Assembly: GCA_016191435.1 (NCBI GenBank)
Contig: JACPOQ010000001.1
Coordinates: forward strand, 62,001 to 126,000
From: Chloroflexota bacterium
Lineage (GTDB): Bacteria; Chloroflexota; Dehalococcoidia; Tepidiformales; Tepidiformaceae
DNA length: 64,000 bases
Direction: 5' to 3'
In this document: one piece after another, positions 14,914 through 23,245 of the stretch
Position numbering within the stretch: position 1 is the stretch's first letter
How the letters are laid out: each line of letters begins with the position of its first letter
Notes under the pieces: model-generated
The model's database searches: none
Seen by the model: only the letters and a program-made list of their open reading frames with translations
What the model was told of the DNA's origin: nothing
Translations under genes and position numbers: made by a program

Positions 14914-15588
14914 TCACGTGTCGAGGCCGTGGGTGGAGCCGATAAGGGCCTCGCGGAGCACGGCGGCACTTTCGCGGCGGGTGACGACGACGAGTGCGTC
15001 GCCGGCCTGCAGGCGCGTATCGCCACTGGGGATGCGCGGGACGCCACCGGGATCGACGACGAGCGAGATCAGCGACTCAGGCGGCAGCAGGACCTCGCGG
15101 ATGGAGCGGCCGGCCACGGGCGAGGTCTCGGGGAGCTTGATTTCGACGAGCTCGAGGCCGCTGTGCATCTGCAGCAGCGGGATCATCTCGCCGGTCGGGA
15201 GTTCCTGCTCGATCTGCGCGAGCACGGCCGTGGTCGCGGAGATGGTGGTCTCGATGCCGCGCTTCTTGAACAGCAGCTCGTTTTTCGGGTTGTTGATGCG
15301 GGCGATGGTGCGGGTAACGCCGCGGCGGCGGGCGATCTCGCAGATGACCAGGTTGTCCTCGTCGTCGCCGGTGACGGCGGCGACGAGGTCGGCGCGGGCC
15401 ACGCCGGCGGCATCGAGCGTGGTCGCCTCACAGCCGTCGCCGTGGAGCACGTTATCGCCGAGCTCTTCGATGATGCTTGCCACGCGGCCGCCTTCGCGCT
15501 CGACGATGAGGACTTCGTGGTTGCTGTTGAGCAGTTCCTGGGCGAGGTAGAAACCAACTTTGCCGCCGCCGGCGATCAGCACATACAT
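14914..15588 (-). CDS. TrkA-family NAD-binding protein (RCK_N + RCK_C)
   Basis: 224 residues. An RCK_N Rossmann domain covers about 1-130: MYVLIAGGGKVGFYLAQEL (GxGxxG), VLIVEREGGR with the acidic end of strand 2, and GDGCEATTLDAAG. RCK_C covers about 140-220 (LVEIKLPETSPVAGRSIREV). Such proteins are cytosolic NAD(H)/ATP-gated regulatory subunits of Trk/Ktr potassium uptake. It starts 4 bases after the stop of a second RCK_N protein, so the two are co-translated and may form a heteromeric gating ring. No TrkH/KtrB channel gene is adjacent. Confidence 0.9.
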   Translation of the reverse strand: MYVLIAGGGKVGFYLAQELLNSNHEVLIVEREGGRVASIIEELGDNVLHGDGCEATTLDAAGVARADLVAAVTGDDEDNLVICEIARRRGVTRTIARINNPKNELLFKKRGIETTISATTAVLAQIEQELPTGEMIPLLQMHSGLELVEIKLPETSPVAGRSIREVLLPPESLISLVVDPGGVPRIPSGDTRLQAGDALVVVTRRESAAVLREALIGSTHGLDT

Positions 15589-15592
15589 AGCT

Positions 15593-16003
15593 CTACCCCT
15601 TTGCCGGCTTCAGCAGCATATCGACCATGATGCCCGCGCCGAGGCTGGTGGGGCTGAAGGTTTCGAGCCCGAGCTCGCGGAAGATCTCTTCGCGCACGGG
15701 ATCGTAGATGCGGCAGAGGACGCGCTTGACGCCATAGACCTCGCGCGCCATCTGGCTGGCAAAGTAGTTGCGGTTATCGCCCTGGGTGACGGCGAGGAAG
15801 GCATCGACTTCGCGGATTCCCGCGCGCTCGAGGGCGGGGCCATCCATGCCGTTGCCGATGAAGCGCGTGCCGCCGAAGGATTCGGGGAGGCGGCGAAAGG
15901 AGGCCGGATTCGTATCCATCACGGTCAGCTGGTGGCCCTGCTGGTCGAGGAGGGTGGCAACGCGCGCGCCGAGGCGGCCGCAACCCATGATGAGCACGTT
16001 CAT
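15593..16003 (-). CDS. TrkA-N (RCK_N) domain protein
   Basis: 136 residues, one RCK_N domain only: MNVLIMGCGRLGARVATLLD (GxGxxG), VMDTNPASFRRL with the ribose-binding Asp, FIGNGMDGPALERAGI, and DAFLAVTQGDNRNYFASQMA. A short C-terminal helix ends LLKPAKG. It lacks RCK_C, unlike its downstream partner. The pair resembles a TrkA split into separate half-units, as in many actinobacterial and Chloroflexota genomes (CeoB/CeoC). Start ATG 16003, 12 bases after the universal stress protein stop. Confidence 0.9.
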   Translation of the reverse strand: MNVLIMGCGRLGARVATLLDQQGHQLTVMDTNPASFRRLPESFGGTRFIGNGMDGPALERAGIREVDAFLAVTQGDNRNYFASQMAREVYGVKRVLCRIYDPVREEIFRELGLETFSPTSLGAGIMVDMLLKPAKG

Positions 16004-16015
16004 GGTGTTCCCATC

Positions 16016-16498
16016 CTAATCGTGGCCGGCGCCGTGGCCGGCGCTGTGTGTGGCGTGGCCGTGCGTGGTCTGGAGCAGGGCCTGGCGGACTACCCAGACC
16101 TGGCAGGACGCGTTCTTCAGCACGAAATCGACGGTACGGCCCACCTGGAAGGCGCCGATCAGGCGCTTATACCCGATGCCCATGATGATCGCTTCGATGC
16201 CCTGGTCGTTGGCCTCATCGACGATCGCCTGTCCGGCCTCGCGGGCCTGGAGCAGCTGGCCGGTGACGTGGTAGCCAGAGTGCGTAGCAACCTCCTCGGC
16301 CTTGCGCAGGAGCTGCTCGCCGCGGCGCGCTTCCGATTCCATTTCCGCGTTCAGGGGGAGCGAACGGAGGACTTCGATCACGTGGACGGCGGTGACCTTC
16401 GCCTTGCGCTGCCTGGCCAGCGCACAGGCCACCGAGACCGCCTCCAGGCTGGCGGGCGAATGGGTAACGGCGACGAGGTAGGTCTGTTGTGCGGCCAT
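16016..16498 (-). CDS. Universal stress protein (UspA family)
   Basis: 160 residues. N-terminal YLVAVTHSPASLEAVSVACA, middle VTAVHVIEVLRSLPLNAE, and IEAIIMGIGYKR followed by VGRTVDFVLKNASCQVWVVR. This matches the Usp fold, with a weakened ATP loop (G-x2-G-x9-G normally; here the spacing is kept only in part). The tail HGHATHSAGHGAGHD is His-rich and could bind metal. The gene is directly upstream of the two TrkA-type genes. Usp domains often sit with K+ transport modules, so a role in sensing nucleotide state for K+ flux is plausible. Confidence 0.88.
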   Translation of the reverse strand: MAAQQTYLVAVTHSPASLEAVSVACALARQRKAKVTAVHVIEVLRSLPLNAEMESEARRGEQLLRKAEEVATHSGYHVTGQLLQAREAGQAIVDEANDQGIEAIIMGIGYKRLIGAFQVGRTVDFVLKNASCQVWVVRQALLQTTHGHATHSAGHGAGHD

Positions 16499-16554
16499 TC
16501 GCTACGAAATCGCCTCGGGAGCCAGGCGTGGAGCGGGAGGAAGGGAGTCGCGGT

Positions 16555-16764
16555 TCATACGTCGTCCTGCGCGAACCAGAGCCGCACGATGCCGTTGAGC
16601 ACGAGGACCACACCGATGCCGGTGCCGATGTTGAAGTCGGTGCGCTGGCTGAGCATGAAGAGAATGAGCGCGATGCCCAGTACGATCGAGGTCACGGAGA
16701 AGACATAGTTCAGGGTGCGCACGCCAGCCACCATCGGGGCAGTTCCTTCGTACCCGGCTCTCAT
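16555..16764 (-). CDS. Small two-helix membrane protein
   Basis: 69 residues from ATG 16764. After a short polar N-terminus (MRAGYEGTAPMVAGVRTLNY) it has hydrophobic segments at about 20-42 and 48-64 (IGVVLVLNGIVRLWF), ending in an acidic AQDDV. No family is recognised. It lies 56 bases upstream of the universal stress protein gene on the same strand and may head that unit. Confidence 0.7.
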   Translation of the reverse strand: MRAGYEGTAPMVAGVRTLNYVFSVTSIVLGIALILFMLSQRTDFNIGTGIGVVLVLNGIVRLWFAQDDV

Positions 16765-16855
16765 GATGCTACGCCGGGGCAGGTAAACAGGAAACAGCAC
16801 GTGGCCCGATGCACGCTGGCGAGGGCGTTGGGACGCAGGACGGCGTGATGGGGAC

Positions 16856-19800
16856 TCACTTCTTCGGCATCGGCGGCGCAGCGGCGGAGGCGAGTTCCGG
16901 GCCCGACGGTTGGGTTGGGGCCGGCTGCACGTCCGGTTCGATGGTGAGGAAGGCGCGCGTGAAATCTTTGGGGATGCTGCGCAGCTGGATGTACGTGGGG
17001 ATATCGCGCGGGCGGAAGGCGCGGCCGAGCTTCGGGCCTTCCGGCGTATCGTACCAGAGCTTGTAGATCCGGTCCTTGTCGATAGGCACGGTGAGGCCTT
17101 CGAAGACGGCCACGCCGCTCCTGTAATCGGAGCCGATGTAGAGCGTGCCGCGGACCTCATCGCCGAGGAGCGTCATCTGCAGGGCGCGGGTCGAAAGCGC
17201 GGCGGCCTGCGAATCCGCATCGGATCGGGCCTGGCGCCATGCGTAGGCGAACGCGGTCGAGCCGCCGAGCGCCACCACCAGCAGAAAGATCGAGAGCCAC
17301 GCCGTAAAGCGCCAGGCGCCCGGGTCGCCGGGCTTCGCGAGCGGGCGGCCCTCGTCGTCGTAGCGGTCGAGGTCCTCGTCTTCGAGGTCGTCGCTGTCGA
17401 GATCGGCTTCGCCGAGGGCCTTGCGCCGCAGGAGGCCGAGGCGTCGCCGGCGCGGCGCGGGCTGCAACTCCGGCTCGATCGCCGGCAAGGGCGCTGGCGC
17501 CTCCACAAGCGCCTGCGGCGGGGCGGGAGGCGCGTCGCCGGCCTCGGTGGCCGGCGCGGGAGCGGGCGGCACGTCGCCGGCCTCGGTGGCCGGCGCCGGA
17601 GCGGCCAGGAGTGCAGCGAAGTCCAGAGAGTAGTCGTCGTCTTCGTCAGCGCCGGCCGGGAGCGGGGCCGCCGCACGCATGACCGAGGCCGGCTCGGCGA
17701 AGAGCGCGCCGGGGTCCTCGCCCGTGAAGGTACCCCCGTCGCCGTCATCGGGCGGCGCGGTGGCGGGCGCTTCGGCGACCGGGGGCTGCGGCTCGGCCTT
17801 CTCGGCGAACAGGGAACCGAAGTCGCCTTCGAGCGTGTACTCACTTTCGTCAAAGGCGTCCGGGGTCAGCGGTGCGAACTCGGCCGGCTGGTGTGCCGCG
17901 GGGCGATCGTCCTGCGGGGCCGCCGGTCTGCGCCGGAAACGGCCGAACCGGCGCCTGCGGAGGGTGGCGTCGCGGCCGCTGTCCGGGAGCGCTTCGAGGG
18001 GTGGGATCGCGCGCACGCCGGGCGCGGGGGGGCCCATGGCCGCCGTGTCCGCGCCCGCCGGCGCCTGGCGGCGAACGTCCCCTGGGCCAGGCTCTCCGAT
18101 GATAGTCGCGTCATCGAGGACGGCGGCGGGCTCGGGAGATGGTTCGAGCGCATCCGGGGCGGCGGCGGCGTCCGCCGGGAAAGCAGACCCAAGCAGTGCG
18201 TCGAGGGATGGCTGCGAGACGGGGCCGGTGGCCTCGGGGCCACCGAGGGCACGGACGATGGCGTGGTCGGGATCCATGCCCGTCCCGGCGCCGGGGGTGG
18301 AGACGTCCGGGGCGGCCACCTCGGGCTCCTCCGCGAATGCTTCGCCGAGGTCGTAGCTTTCGCCCGGCTCGAAGTCGCCGGTATCGAACGCCGCCGGCCC
18401 CGCGGCGAGGTCCGCCGGTCCCGCGGCATCGGCGTCGAACGCCGGCACGGCGGCTGCCTGATCCCCGGACGCGGCGGCCGCGCGGCGGCGGAATGGGCCG
18501 AAGAAGCCGCGGCCCGGTTGCGCCCTGGACGCCGGCGGATCCGGCACGTAACCGGGTTCGGTGGGGGGCAGTTCGATCGGCACGGGTGGAGCGGATGCGC
18601 CGTGATACGGGGCGGCAAGGCCTTCGAGCTCGGCGAAGATGTCGCCGGGCTCGTCCGCGGCGGGGGCAGGAACAGCCGCGGTCCGTGCCTCGGCCTCCGC
18701 GGCGCCAGCTGGACGGTCCCGGTCGACGGCGGGGGAGGGGTTCCAGACGACCTCGGGTTCCCAGGCGGCGGGCGCCAGGTCGAAGGCCTCGGCCAGGTCG
18801 TCGATGGCGCCGGGCGGAGCTTCCCCGGCGAGCGCCTCCGCGTCACGGTCTCCTCGCAGCGCCTCCGGGACGGCGCCGGCTGGCGGTTCGAGGACCGTCG
18901 AGTCCTCCGGGCCTGGCCCGGGTGGCACGCGGTTATCGGCCTCGATCAGGTCCGCGACGGGTGTGGAGCCTGGCTCCGCACCGGCCGCAAGCGCCCGGGT
19001 CGCCTGCTCTGCCTGCAGCAGTGCCAGCGCCTCGGAGACGGACCTGGCCGGCGGCTCGACGACGACCTGACGGCGGACGGGCGCGGGATGCTGCTCGCGG
19101 TGGGAGCCGAAGATGCCGAAGCGTCGCAGCTTTCGCGTGCCGTGCGCGGAACGGTCTTCGTCATCCGGTCCCGGCGCAGGCACGGTGCCGGCCCCGTCGA
19201 GAGGTCCCGCCTCGCTGCCTGGCGTCTCCAGGGGCGGCCCGGCGGGCTCCCCGAGCGAGGCTGCGGGCGGCTCGATGACCACGTAGCGGCGCATCGGTGA
19301 CGGGCGCTCGGTGCGAGCTCGGGGAAAGATGCCGAACCGGCGACGGGGTGCAGCGGTTGGCGCTTCGCCGCCAGGGCCGGGGCCTTCGAGATCGGGGCCG
19401 GGCAGGGCGGCGGCCTCGGCGGGTGAGAGGCCGGATTCGACGATACTGAAATCTCCGGCGGCGCCGGCGGGCGCGTCCTCCACGACGGGCGCCGACTGGC
19501 TGGAGGTCAGGGCAATGGCCTCGGCGACGGTTTTCGCGGCGGGTTCGACGACCACCTGGCGGCGGACGGCGGCAACATGCTTTTCGCGGGAGCGGCGGAA
19601 GAAGCCGAGACGGCGGCGGCTCGTGCGCGGTGGCGCTTCGACGGCGAGGTCCGCGCCATCGTGTTCGATGGCACGAAGGGCGGCCGCCTCGGCAGCGGAG
19701 CGGCCCGACTCTACCAGCTCGAACTCGCCGACGGCTTCCGAAAGGGCTTCGCTGGCCGCTGGAGGCGCTTCCCCGGTTGCGAGCGCGATCGCCTGGGCGA

Positions 19801-21970
19801 CGGTCGCGGCGGGCGGTTCGATGACGACCTGGCGGCGGACCGGCGCGGGGCTCGGCTCCCGAACCTGGCGGAAGAGGCCGAACCGGCGGCGGCGCGGGGC
19901 TGGACGCGCCGGCGCTTCATCGGCGACGGGGGCGTCTTCGTGGCCGATGGCGGGCGCGACAACCGCATCCGCCATACCAGGGAGCGCTTCGCCGGCAGCT
20001 GTGAACGATTCGCCAGGTGCAAGGGCGAGCGCTTCCGCGACCGATGCGGCAGGCGGTTCGATGACGACCTTTCGCAGGACCGGGGCGGGCATTTCGGGCC
20101 GGGGGCGGGGAAGCATGCGGAAGCGCCGGCGACGGCCGGGCGGTTCGGTGGGCACGGGCGGGGGGCTCATCAGGCCTGCCGCGGGCTCATCGCCGGCGAG
20201 GGCGCCGCCTGGATCGACGCCAAGGAGATCGCCTGGATCCTCCGAGAAGTCCACGGGCGATGCTTCGCCGCCATCCTCGGCCACCGACGACGGCTCAGGC
20301 TCGGGGGCTCCCGGCTCAGTCAGAGTGGCTGGAGCGTCCGGGGGCTCGGCCATGGGCTCGGCGATTGGCCGGGCCTCGGCGGGCGCGGGTGCATGGGCAA
20401 CGGCACCGGCGAGATCGTCACGCTCCGGTTGGGACGAATCCTCCAGGAACGCGTCCAAATCCAGCACCGGGGCAAACGGCGGCTCTTCGACGGCGGATTC
20501 GGACGCTCCCGCCGGCGAAACCGGGGCTGGAACAGGTGGGAATTCGACGCTGCCGGCGGCGATGGGCGCCGGGACGGCGCGGCGGAAGATGCCGAAGCGG
20601 CGGCGGGACGGGGCAGGCGCACGGGCGGGGCCAGGGGCGCCGGGAGTTTCCGGCTCGCCGTCGTCGTAGGAGTCGACGCCGGAAAGGAAGTCGCGCCCGT
20701 CGGCGGCGAGGGTGCCGGGTTCAGGCGCGGACGATTCGTCCGTAAAGGCTGCGGCGGGGCGTGGCGGCGGGCCATCGAACGTGGCCCGGGCGGCGAGCGT
20801 CGCCGCAGCGGCCGCGGGCGGCGACTCATCCGCGAGGGTGGGGGCGAGCTCCAGGTCCTCACCTTCGATGGCCGCTACCTCGTTCGCGGCCAACGTGACG
20901 GGTGCGGCCGGTACATCGAGCGCCGCGGCCGGCTCCTCCAGCGAGGCCGGGGCCGGTTCGTCGAGGGCCGTGGCGACGGGCACCTCGGCGGCCGGGCCGG
21001 GCATCGGGTCAGCGGATGGATGAGCAAGGTGAGCCGCGGGCGCCGCCAGTCCATCGGCCGCGAGGCGGGATTCGAGCTCAGGCCCGGTCGCGGCTGCGTC
21101 CGGCGCGGCGCGGCGGAACATGCCGAAGCGCCGGTGGGTGCGGGCCGCCGCCGGCTCGGCGCCGGGAGCGATTTCCGCCGTATCGCCGGGGCCTGGCGTT
21201 GTTGGCACTTCGAAGGGAGGCGGCGGTGCGCCCGAGATGGCAGCCGCGATCGTGGCATCGGAGCCAGGGACGGGCGGCGCCGGATCGGATTTTCGTGGCC
21301 GATCGGGGTGCGGCTCCCGCCCCCCGGGGTCGCGCTGACGGAGCAGTTTGCGGCGCTTCCAGGCGGGACCGTGCCACTCGGTCGCCGCGCTATCGGCCGT
21401 TGGCCGTTGGCCACTGGCAGAGTGGCCGGCGGCGGGACCGTGATGGCCATCCCCGGGCGGCTCTTCGGTGTCGTCAGTGGCCGCTATGGGCGGCGACTCG
21501 CCGGGGCTTTCGGCGGAACCGGGTCCGCCGGCGGCGGCGGGGTTGGCGTCTGCGACGGGTTCGGGAGCGGCGTCCCAAGGCGCGGGGAGTTCGCCCTCGG
21601 CCGCGAGCAGATCGGCGAAAAAGCCAGGGGACCGCTCCTCGCGACCGGGAGCGGCGAGGTCGGCGGTGACGGCAGGAGCATGGCCGTCCTCGCTCTGGTG
21701 GCCGTTTTCGGCGGGCCCGCGGGGCGCCGCAACGGGGAGGTCGGGGAGGCGGCGGGCGACTCCGGCGGCGATGCGCTCGAGCGCGCCGGCGGGCAGCGGG
21801 ATGGGCGGCGCGCCGAGCACGAGGGCTTCCGCGGCCTGCACGTAGAGGCACGCTTCCGCGCGGATAGCTTCGCTCTTCGCTGCGACGCCGGCAACGGTCT
21901 CGGCATCCTGGGGGTCGAGGAGCCCGAGGGCGTAGTCCGCGAGGCGCTCGCGGACCTGATCGTTGTTCAC
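16856..21970 (-). CDS. Giant RskA-like anti-sigma protein with repetitive cytoplasmic region
   Basis: 1704 residues from GTG 21970, overlapping the sigma-factor stop by 4 bases. Residues 1-80 (NNDQVRERLADYALGLLD...) are a helical anti-sigma domain without the HxxxCxxC zinc motif. A transmembrane helix is near 1556-1577 (WLSIFLLVVALGGSTAFAYA). The outer domain ends YKLWYDTPEGPKLGRAF...FLTIEPDVQPAPTQPSGP, as in RskA. The roughly 1450 residues between are Ala/Pro/Glu-rich and disordered. They are punctuated by about ten basic modules of the type RRRFGIFRR, encoded near 21124, 20590, 20115, 19875, 19603, 19328, 19111, 18495, 17940 and 17434. Five modules carry an added VRRQVVIEPPA..VAEAIAL tail. 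Typical RskA is about 230 residues. Confidence 0.88.
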   Translation of the reverse strand: MNNDQVRERLADYALGLLDPQDAETVAGVAAKSEAIRAEACLYVQAAEALVLGAPPIPLPAGALERIAAGVARRLPDLPVAAPRGPAENGHQSEDGHAPAVTADLAAPGREERSPGFFADLLAAEGELPAPWDAAPEPVADANPAAAGGPGSAESPGESPPIAATDDTEEPPGDGHHGPAAGHSASGQRPTADSAATEWHGPAWKRRKLLRQRDPGGREPHPDRPRKSDPAPPVPGSDATIAAAISGAPPPPFEVPTTPGPGDTAEIAPGAEPAAARTHRRFGMFRRAAPDAAATGPELESRLAADGLAAPAAHLAHPSADPMPGPAAEVPVATALDEPAPASLEEPAAALDVPAAPVTLAANEVAAIEGEDLELAPTLADESPPAAAAATLAARATFDGPPPRPAAAFTDESSAPEPGTLAADGRDFLSGVDSYDDGEPETPGAPGPARAPAPSRRRFGIFRRAVPAPIAAGSVEFPPVPAPVSPAGASESAVEEPPFAPVLDLDAFLEDSSQPERDDLAGAVAHAPAPAEARPIAEPMAEPPDAPATLTEPGAPEPEPSSVAEDGGEASPVDFSEDPGDLLGVDPGGALAGDEPAAGLMSPPPVPTEPPGRRRRFRMLPRPRPEMPAPVLRKVVIEPPAASVAEALALAPGESFTAAGEALPGMADAVVAPAIGHEDAPVADEAPARPAPRRRRFGLFRQVREPSPAPVRRQVVIEPPAATVAQAIALATGEAPPAASEALSEAVGEFELVESGRSAAEAAALRAIEHDGADLAVEAPPRTSRRRLGFFRRSREKHVAAVRRQVVVEPAAKTVAEAIALTSSQSAPVVEDAPAGAAGDFSIVESGLSPAEAAALPGPDLEGPGPGGEAPTAAPRRRFGIFPRARTERPSPMRRYVVIEPPAASLGEPAGPPLETPGSEAGPLDGAGTVPAPGPDDEDRSAHGTRKLRRFGIFGSHREQHPAPVRRQVVVEPPARSVSEALALLQAEQATRALAAGAEPGSTPVADLIEADNRVPPGPGPEDSTVLEPPAGAVPEALRGDRDAEALAGEAPPGAIDDLAEAFDLAPAAWEPEVVWNPSPAVDRDRPAGAAEAEARTAAVPAPAADEPGDIFAELEGLAAPYHGASAPPVPIELPPTEPGYVPDPPASRAQPGRGFFGPFRRRAAAASGDQAAAVPAFDADAAGPADLAAGPAAFDTGDFEPGESYDLGEAFAEEPEVAAPDVSTPGAGTGMDPDHAIVRALGGPEATGPVSQPSLDALLGSAFPADAAAAPDALEPSPEPAAVLDDATIIGEPGPGDVRRQAPAGADTAAMGPPAPGVRAIPPLEALPDSGRDATLRRRRFGRFRRRPAAPQDDRPAAHQPAEFAPLTPDAFDESEYTLEGDFGSLFAEKAEPQPPVAEAPATAPPDDGDGGTFTGEDPGALFAEPASVMRAAAPLPAGADEDDDYSLDFAALLAAPAPATEAGDVPPAPAPATEAGDAPPAPPQALVEAPAPLPAIEPELQPAPRRRRLGLLRRKALGEADLDSDDLEDEDLDRYDDEGRPLAKPGDPGAWRFTAWLSIFLLVVALGGSTAFAYAWRQARSDADSQAAALSTRALQMTLLGDEVRGTLYIGSDYRSGVAVFEGLTVPIDKDRIYKLWYDTPEGPKLGRAFRPRDIPTYIQLRSIPKDFTRAFLTIEPDVQPAPTQPSGPELASAAAPPMPKK
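21390..21420 (+). repeat. Reiterated GGCCGTTGGCC-type word inside the anti-sigma gene
   Basis: CTATCGGCCGTTGGCCGTTG followed by GCCACTGGCAG. It encodes the ASGQRPTADS segment on the minus strand. A close relative lies at 36754-36790 after htpX, so an intergenic-type word seems to have entered this coding sequence. Confidence 0.45.
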
Positions 21971-22629
21971 GGCGTGGAGACCTCACGGGCGCGGCGGGCG
22001 AGCGCATCGCGCACGCGTTCGAGGCCGAGGCGCAGGTTCGCGCGGACGCCGGCCTCGGGGACGCCGCGGATGCGCGCGATCTCGGCGGGGCTGAGGCCCT
22101 TCCAAAAGGCGAGGGCGAGCGTCTCGCGTTGAGCTTCGGTGAGCGATTCGAGGACGCCGCGGACCATGCGCGGGGTCGCGGCCGCCATCACGGAGCGCCA
22201 GACCTCGTCCTGCCTGGCGGCGGCCCAGGCGGCCTCGGGCGGCGGTTCGCGGCGGCTCCGGTAGCGTCCGTTCTCCCGGAGCAAGCGAAGCGCCCGCTCG
22301 CGCACGCGCGCCAGGATCCAGGCTTCTTCGTCATCGCCACCGGCATCGAAGGCGAAGGCATCTTCGGAAAGGAGCACGAACGCATCCTCGACCGTCTGCT
22401 CGGCGAGTCCGCGGTCGCCGAGGACCGTGGTAGCGACCGAGTAGGCCGCGGCGGCATAGGCCGAGACTACCTCGTGGAAGGCCGCTGGCTCACCTTCGCG
22501 GTAGCGTTCGAACGCGGTCTTCATCGACGCATCGCGCCCCTGCCACTGGATATCGGCCAGCTGCGGGCGCGCCACGTACGCGTCCGCATCCAGGGCGCGA
22601 CCCGCCTGGGCGACCCGGGACGGACTCAT
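21967..22629 (-). CDS. ECF-type sigma-70 family RNA polymerase sigma factor
   Basis: 220 residues if it starts at ATG 22629 (GGAAAG eight bases upstream); ATG 22665 is an alternative adding 12 residues. Region 2 is FERYREGEPAAFHEVVSAYA through QTVEDAFVLLSED, and region 4 is the helix-turn-helix SLTEAQRETLALAF...GLSPAEIARIRGVPEAGVRA, with LRLGLERVRDAL. About 35 residues precede region 2. It should direct RNA polymerase to a stress or envelope regulon. The stop overlaps the anti-sigma start (GTGA), so both are made from one transcript. The -35/-10 pair of an autoregulated promoter was not identified. Confidence 0.9.
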   Translation of the reverse strand: MSPSRVAQAGRALDADAYVARPQLADIQWQGRDASMKTAFERYREGEPAAFHEVVSAYAAAAYSVATTVLGDRGLAEQTVEDAFVLLSEDAFAFDAGGDDEEAWILARVRERALRLLRENGRYRSRREPPPEAAWAAARQDEVWRSVMAAATPRMVRGVLESLTEAQRETLALAFWKGLSPAEIARIRGVPEAGVRANLRLGLERVRDALARRAREVSTP

Positions 22630-22882
22630 GGTACGGGCTTTCCGCGGTAGGGTGCGAACCTTCATCGGGTCAGTATCACCAGTCGCGAGGGTTGCCTGAA
22701 ATGGCCCGCGCCACATTCGCCGGGGATGACGAGAGGGTTCGGGCCGAAGCCGACCTCACACCGGCCGGGATATGTGACGCGAGCATGGTACGCGCACGAC
22801 CCATGTTTATGTAAGTCTGCGAGATTGCCAAGGTGGCAGACCGGTGAAGTCACTCGCCGGCTACCATGACGCAACCGGGGGC

Positions 22883-22935
22883 GAATTCCGAGGGCCGAGT
22901 TCCTAGTTCCGAGGGCCGAGTTCCGAGGGCCGAGT
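22883..22935 (+). repeat. Reiterated TTCCGAGGGCCGAG word cluster
   Basis: Three to four near-copies of TTCCGAGGGCCGAG in a row. Related clusters are at 50422-50487, 51621-51650 and 57841-57865. Confidence 0.7.
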
Positions 22936-23003
22936 CGGTGACGGCTGCGGGCTACGCCGAGGGGACGAAGACGGGAATGGCGCTCGTGGCGGTGGGTGGC
23001 TGC

Positions 23004-23183
23004 GGTCGCCGCGGTCTCGCGCTTTGCGCTCGGCCGCTGATCCACGTGTGCCCGCATTCGAACCTCGGTCATTGGTCCCGGAACGTGGGAGGTGGTCGCC
23101 GCGGTCTCGCGCTTTGCGCTCGGCCGCTGATCCACGTGTGCCCGCATTCGAACCTCGGTCATTGGTCCCGGAACGTGGGAGGT
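23004..23183 (+). repeat. Perfect 90-bp tandem repeat, two copies
   Basis: Units 23004-23093 and 23094-23183 are identical. Each begins GGTCGCCGCGGTCTCGCGCT and ends GAACGTGGGAGGT. The unit contains a CATTCGAACCTCGG stretch and a GGTCCCGGAACGTGGGA stretch. The identity suggests a recent duplication. Confidence 0.92.
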
Positions 23184-23245
23184 CTGACCCGTGGCGCCAG
23201 AGGGCCACGACTACCGGGGGTGGTGGGCCGCGATCGGCGCGGCCG

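Larger units (their letters stand above)
22630..23245. other. 616-base intergenic region with repeats
   Basis: It holds the sigma-factor upstream region, a GGGCCGAG word cluster (22883-22935) and a perfect 90-bp tandem duplication (23004-23183). No convincing gene: long frames on both strands come from the high GC and the repeat. Confidence 0.7.

Noticed and set aside
16856-21970. Giant anti-sigma frame as a compositional artefact
   Set aside because: The recognisable N-terminal and TM/RskA C-terminal parts are in the same frame, and repeated modules are conserved at protein level in that frame only.
23004-23183. CRISPR-like or tRNA-like reading of the tandem repeat
   Set aside because: Only two adjacent 90-bp units with no unique spacers; the CATTCGAACC patch resembles a T-loop but no acceptor, D or anticodon arms pair.
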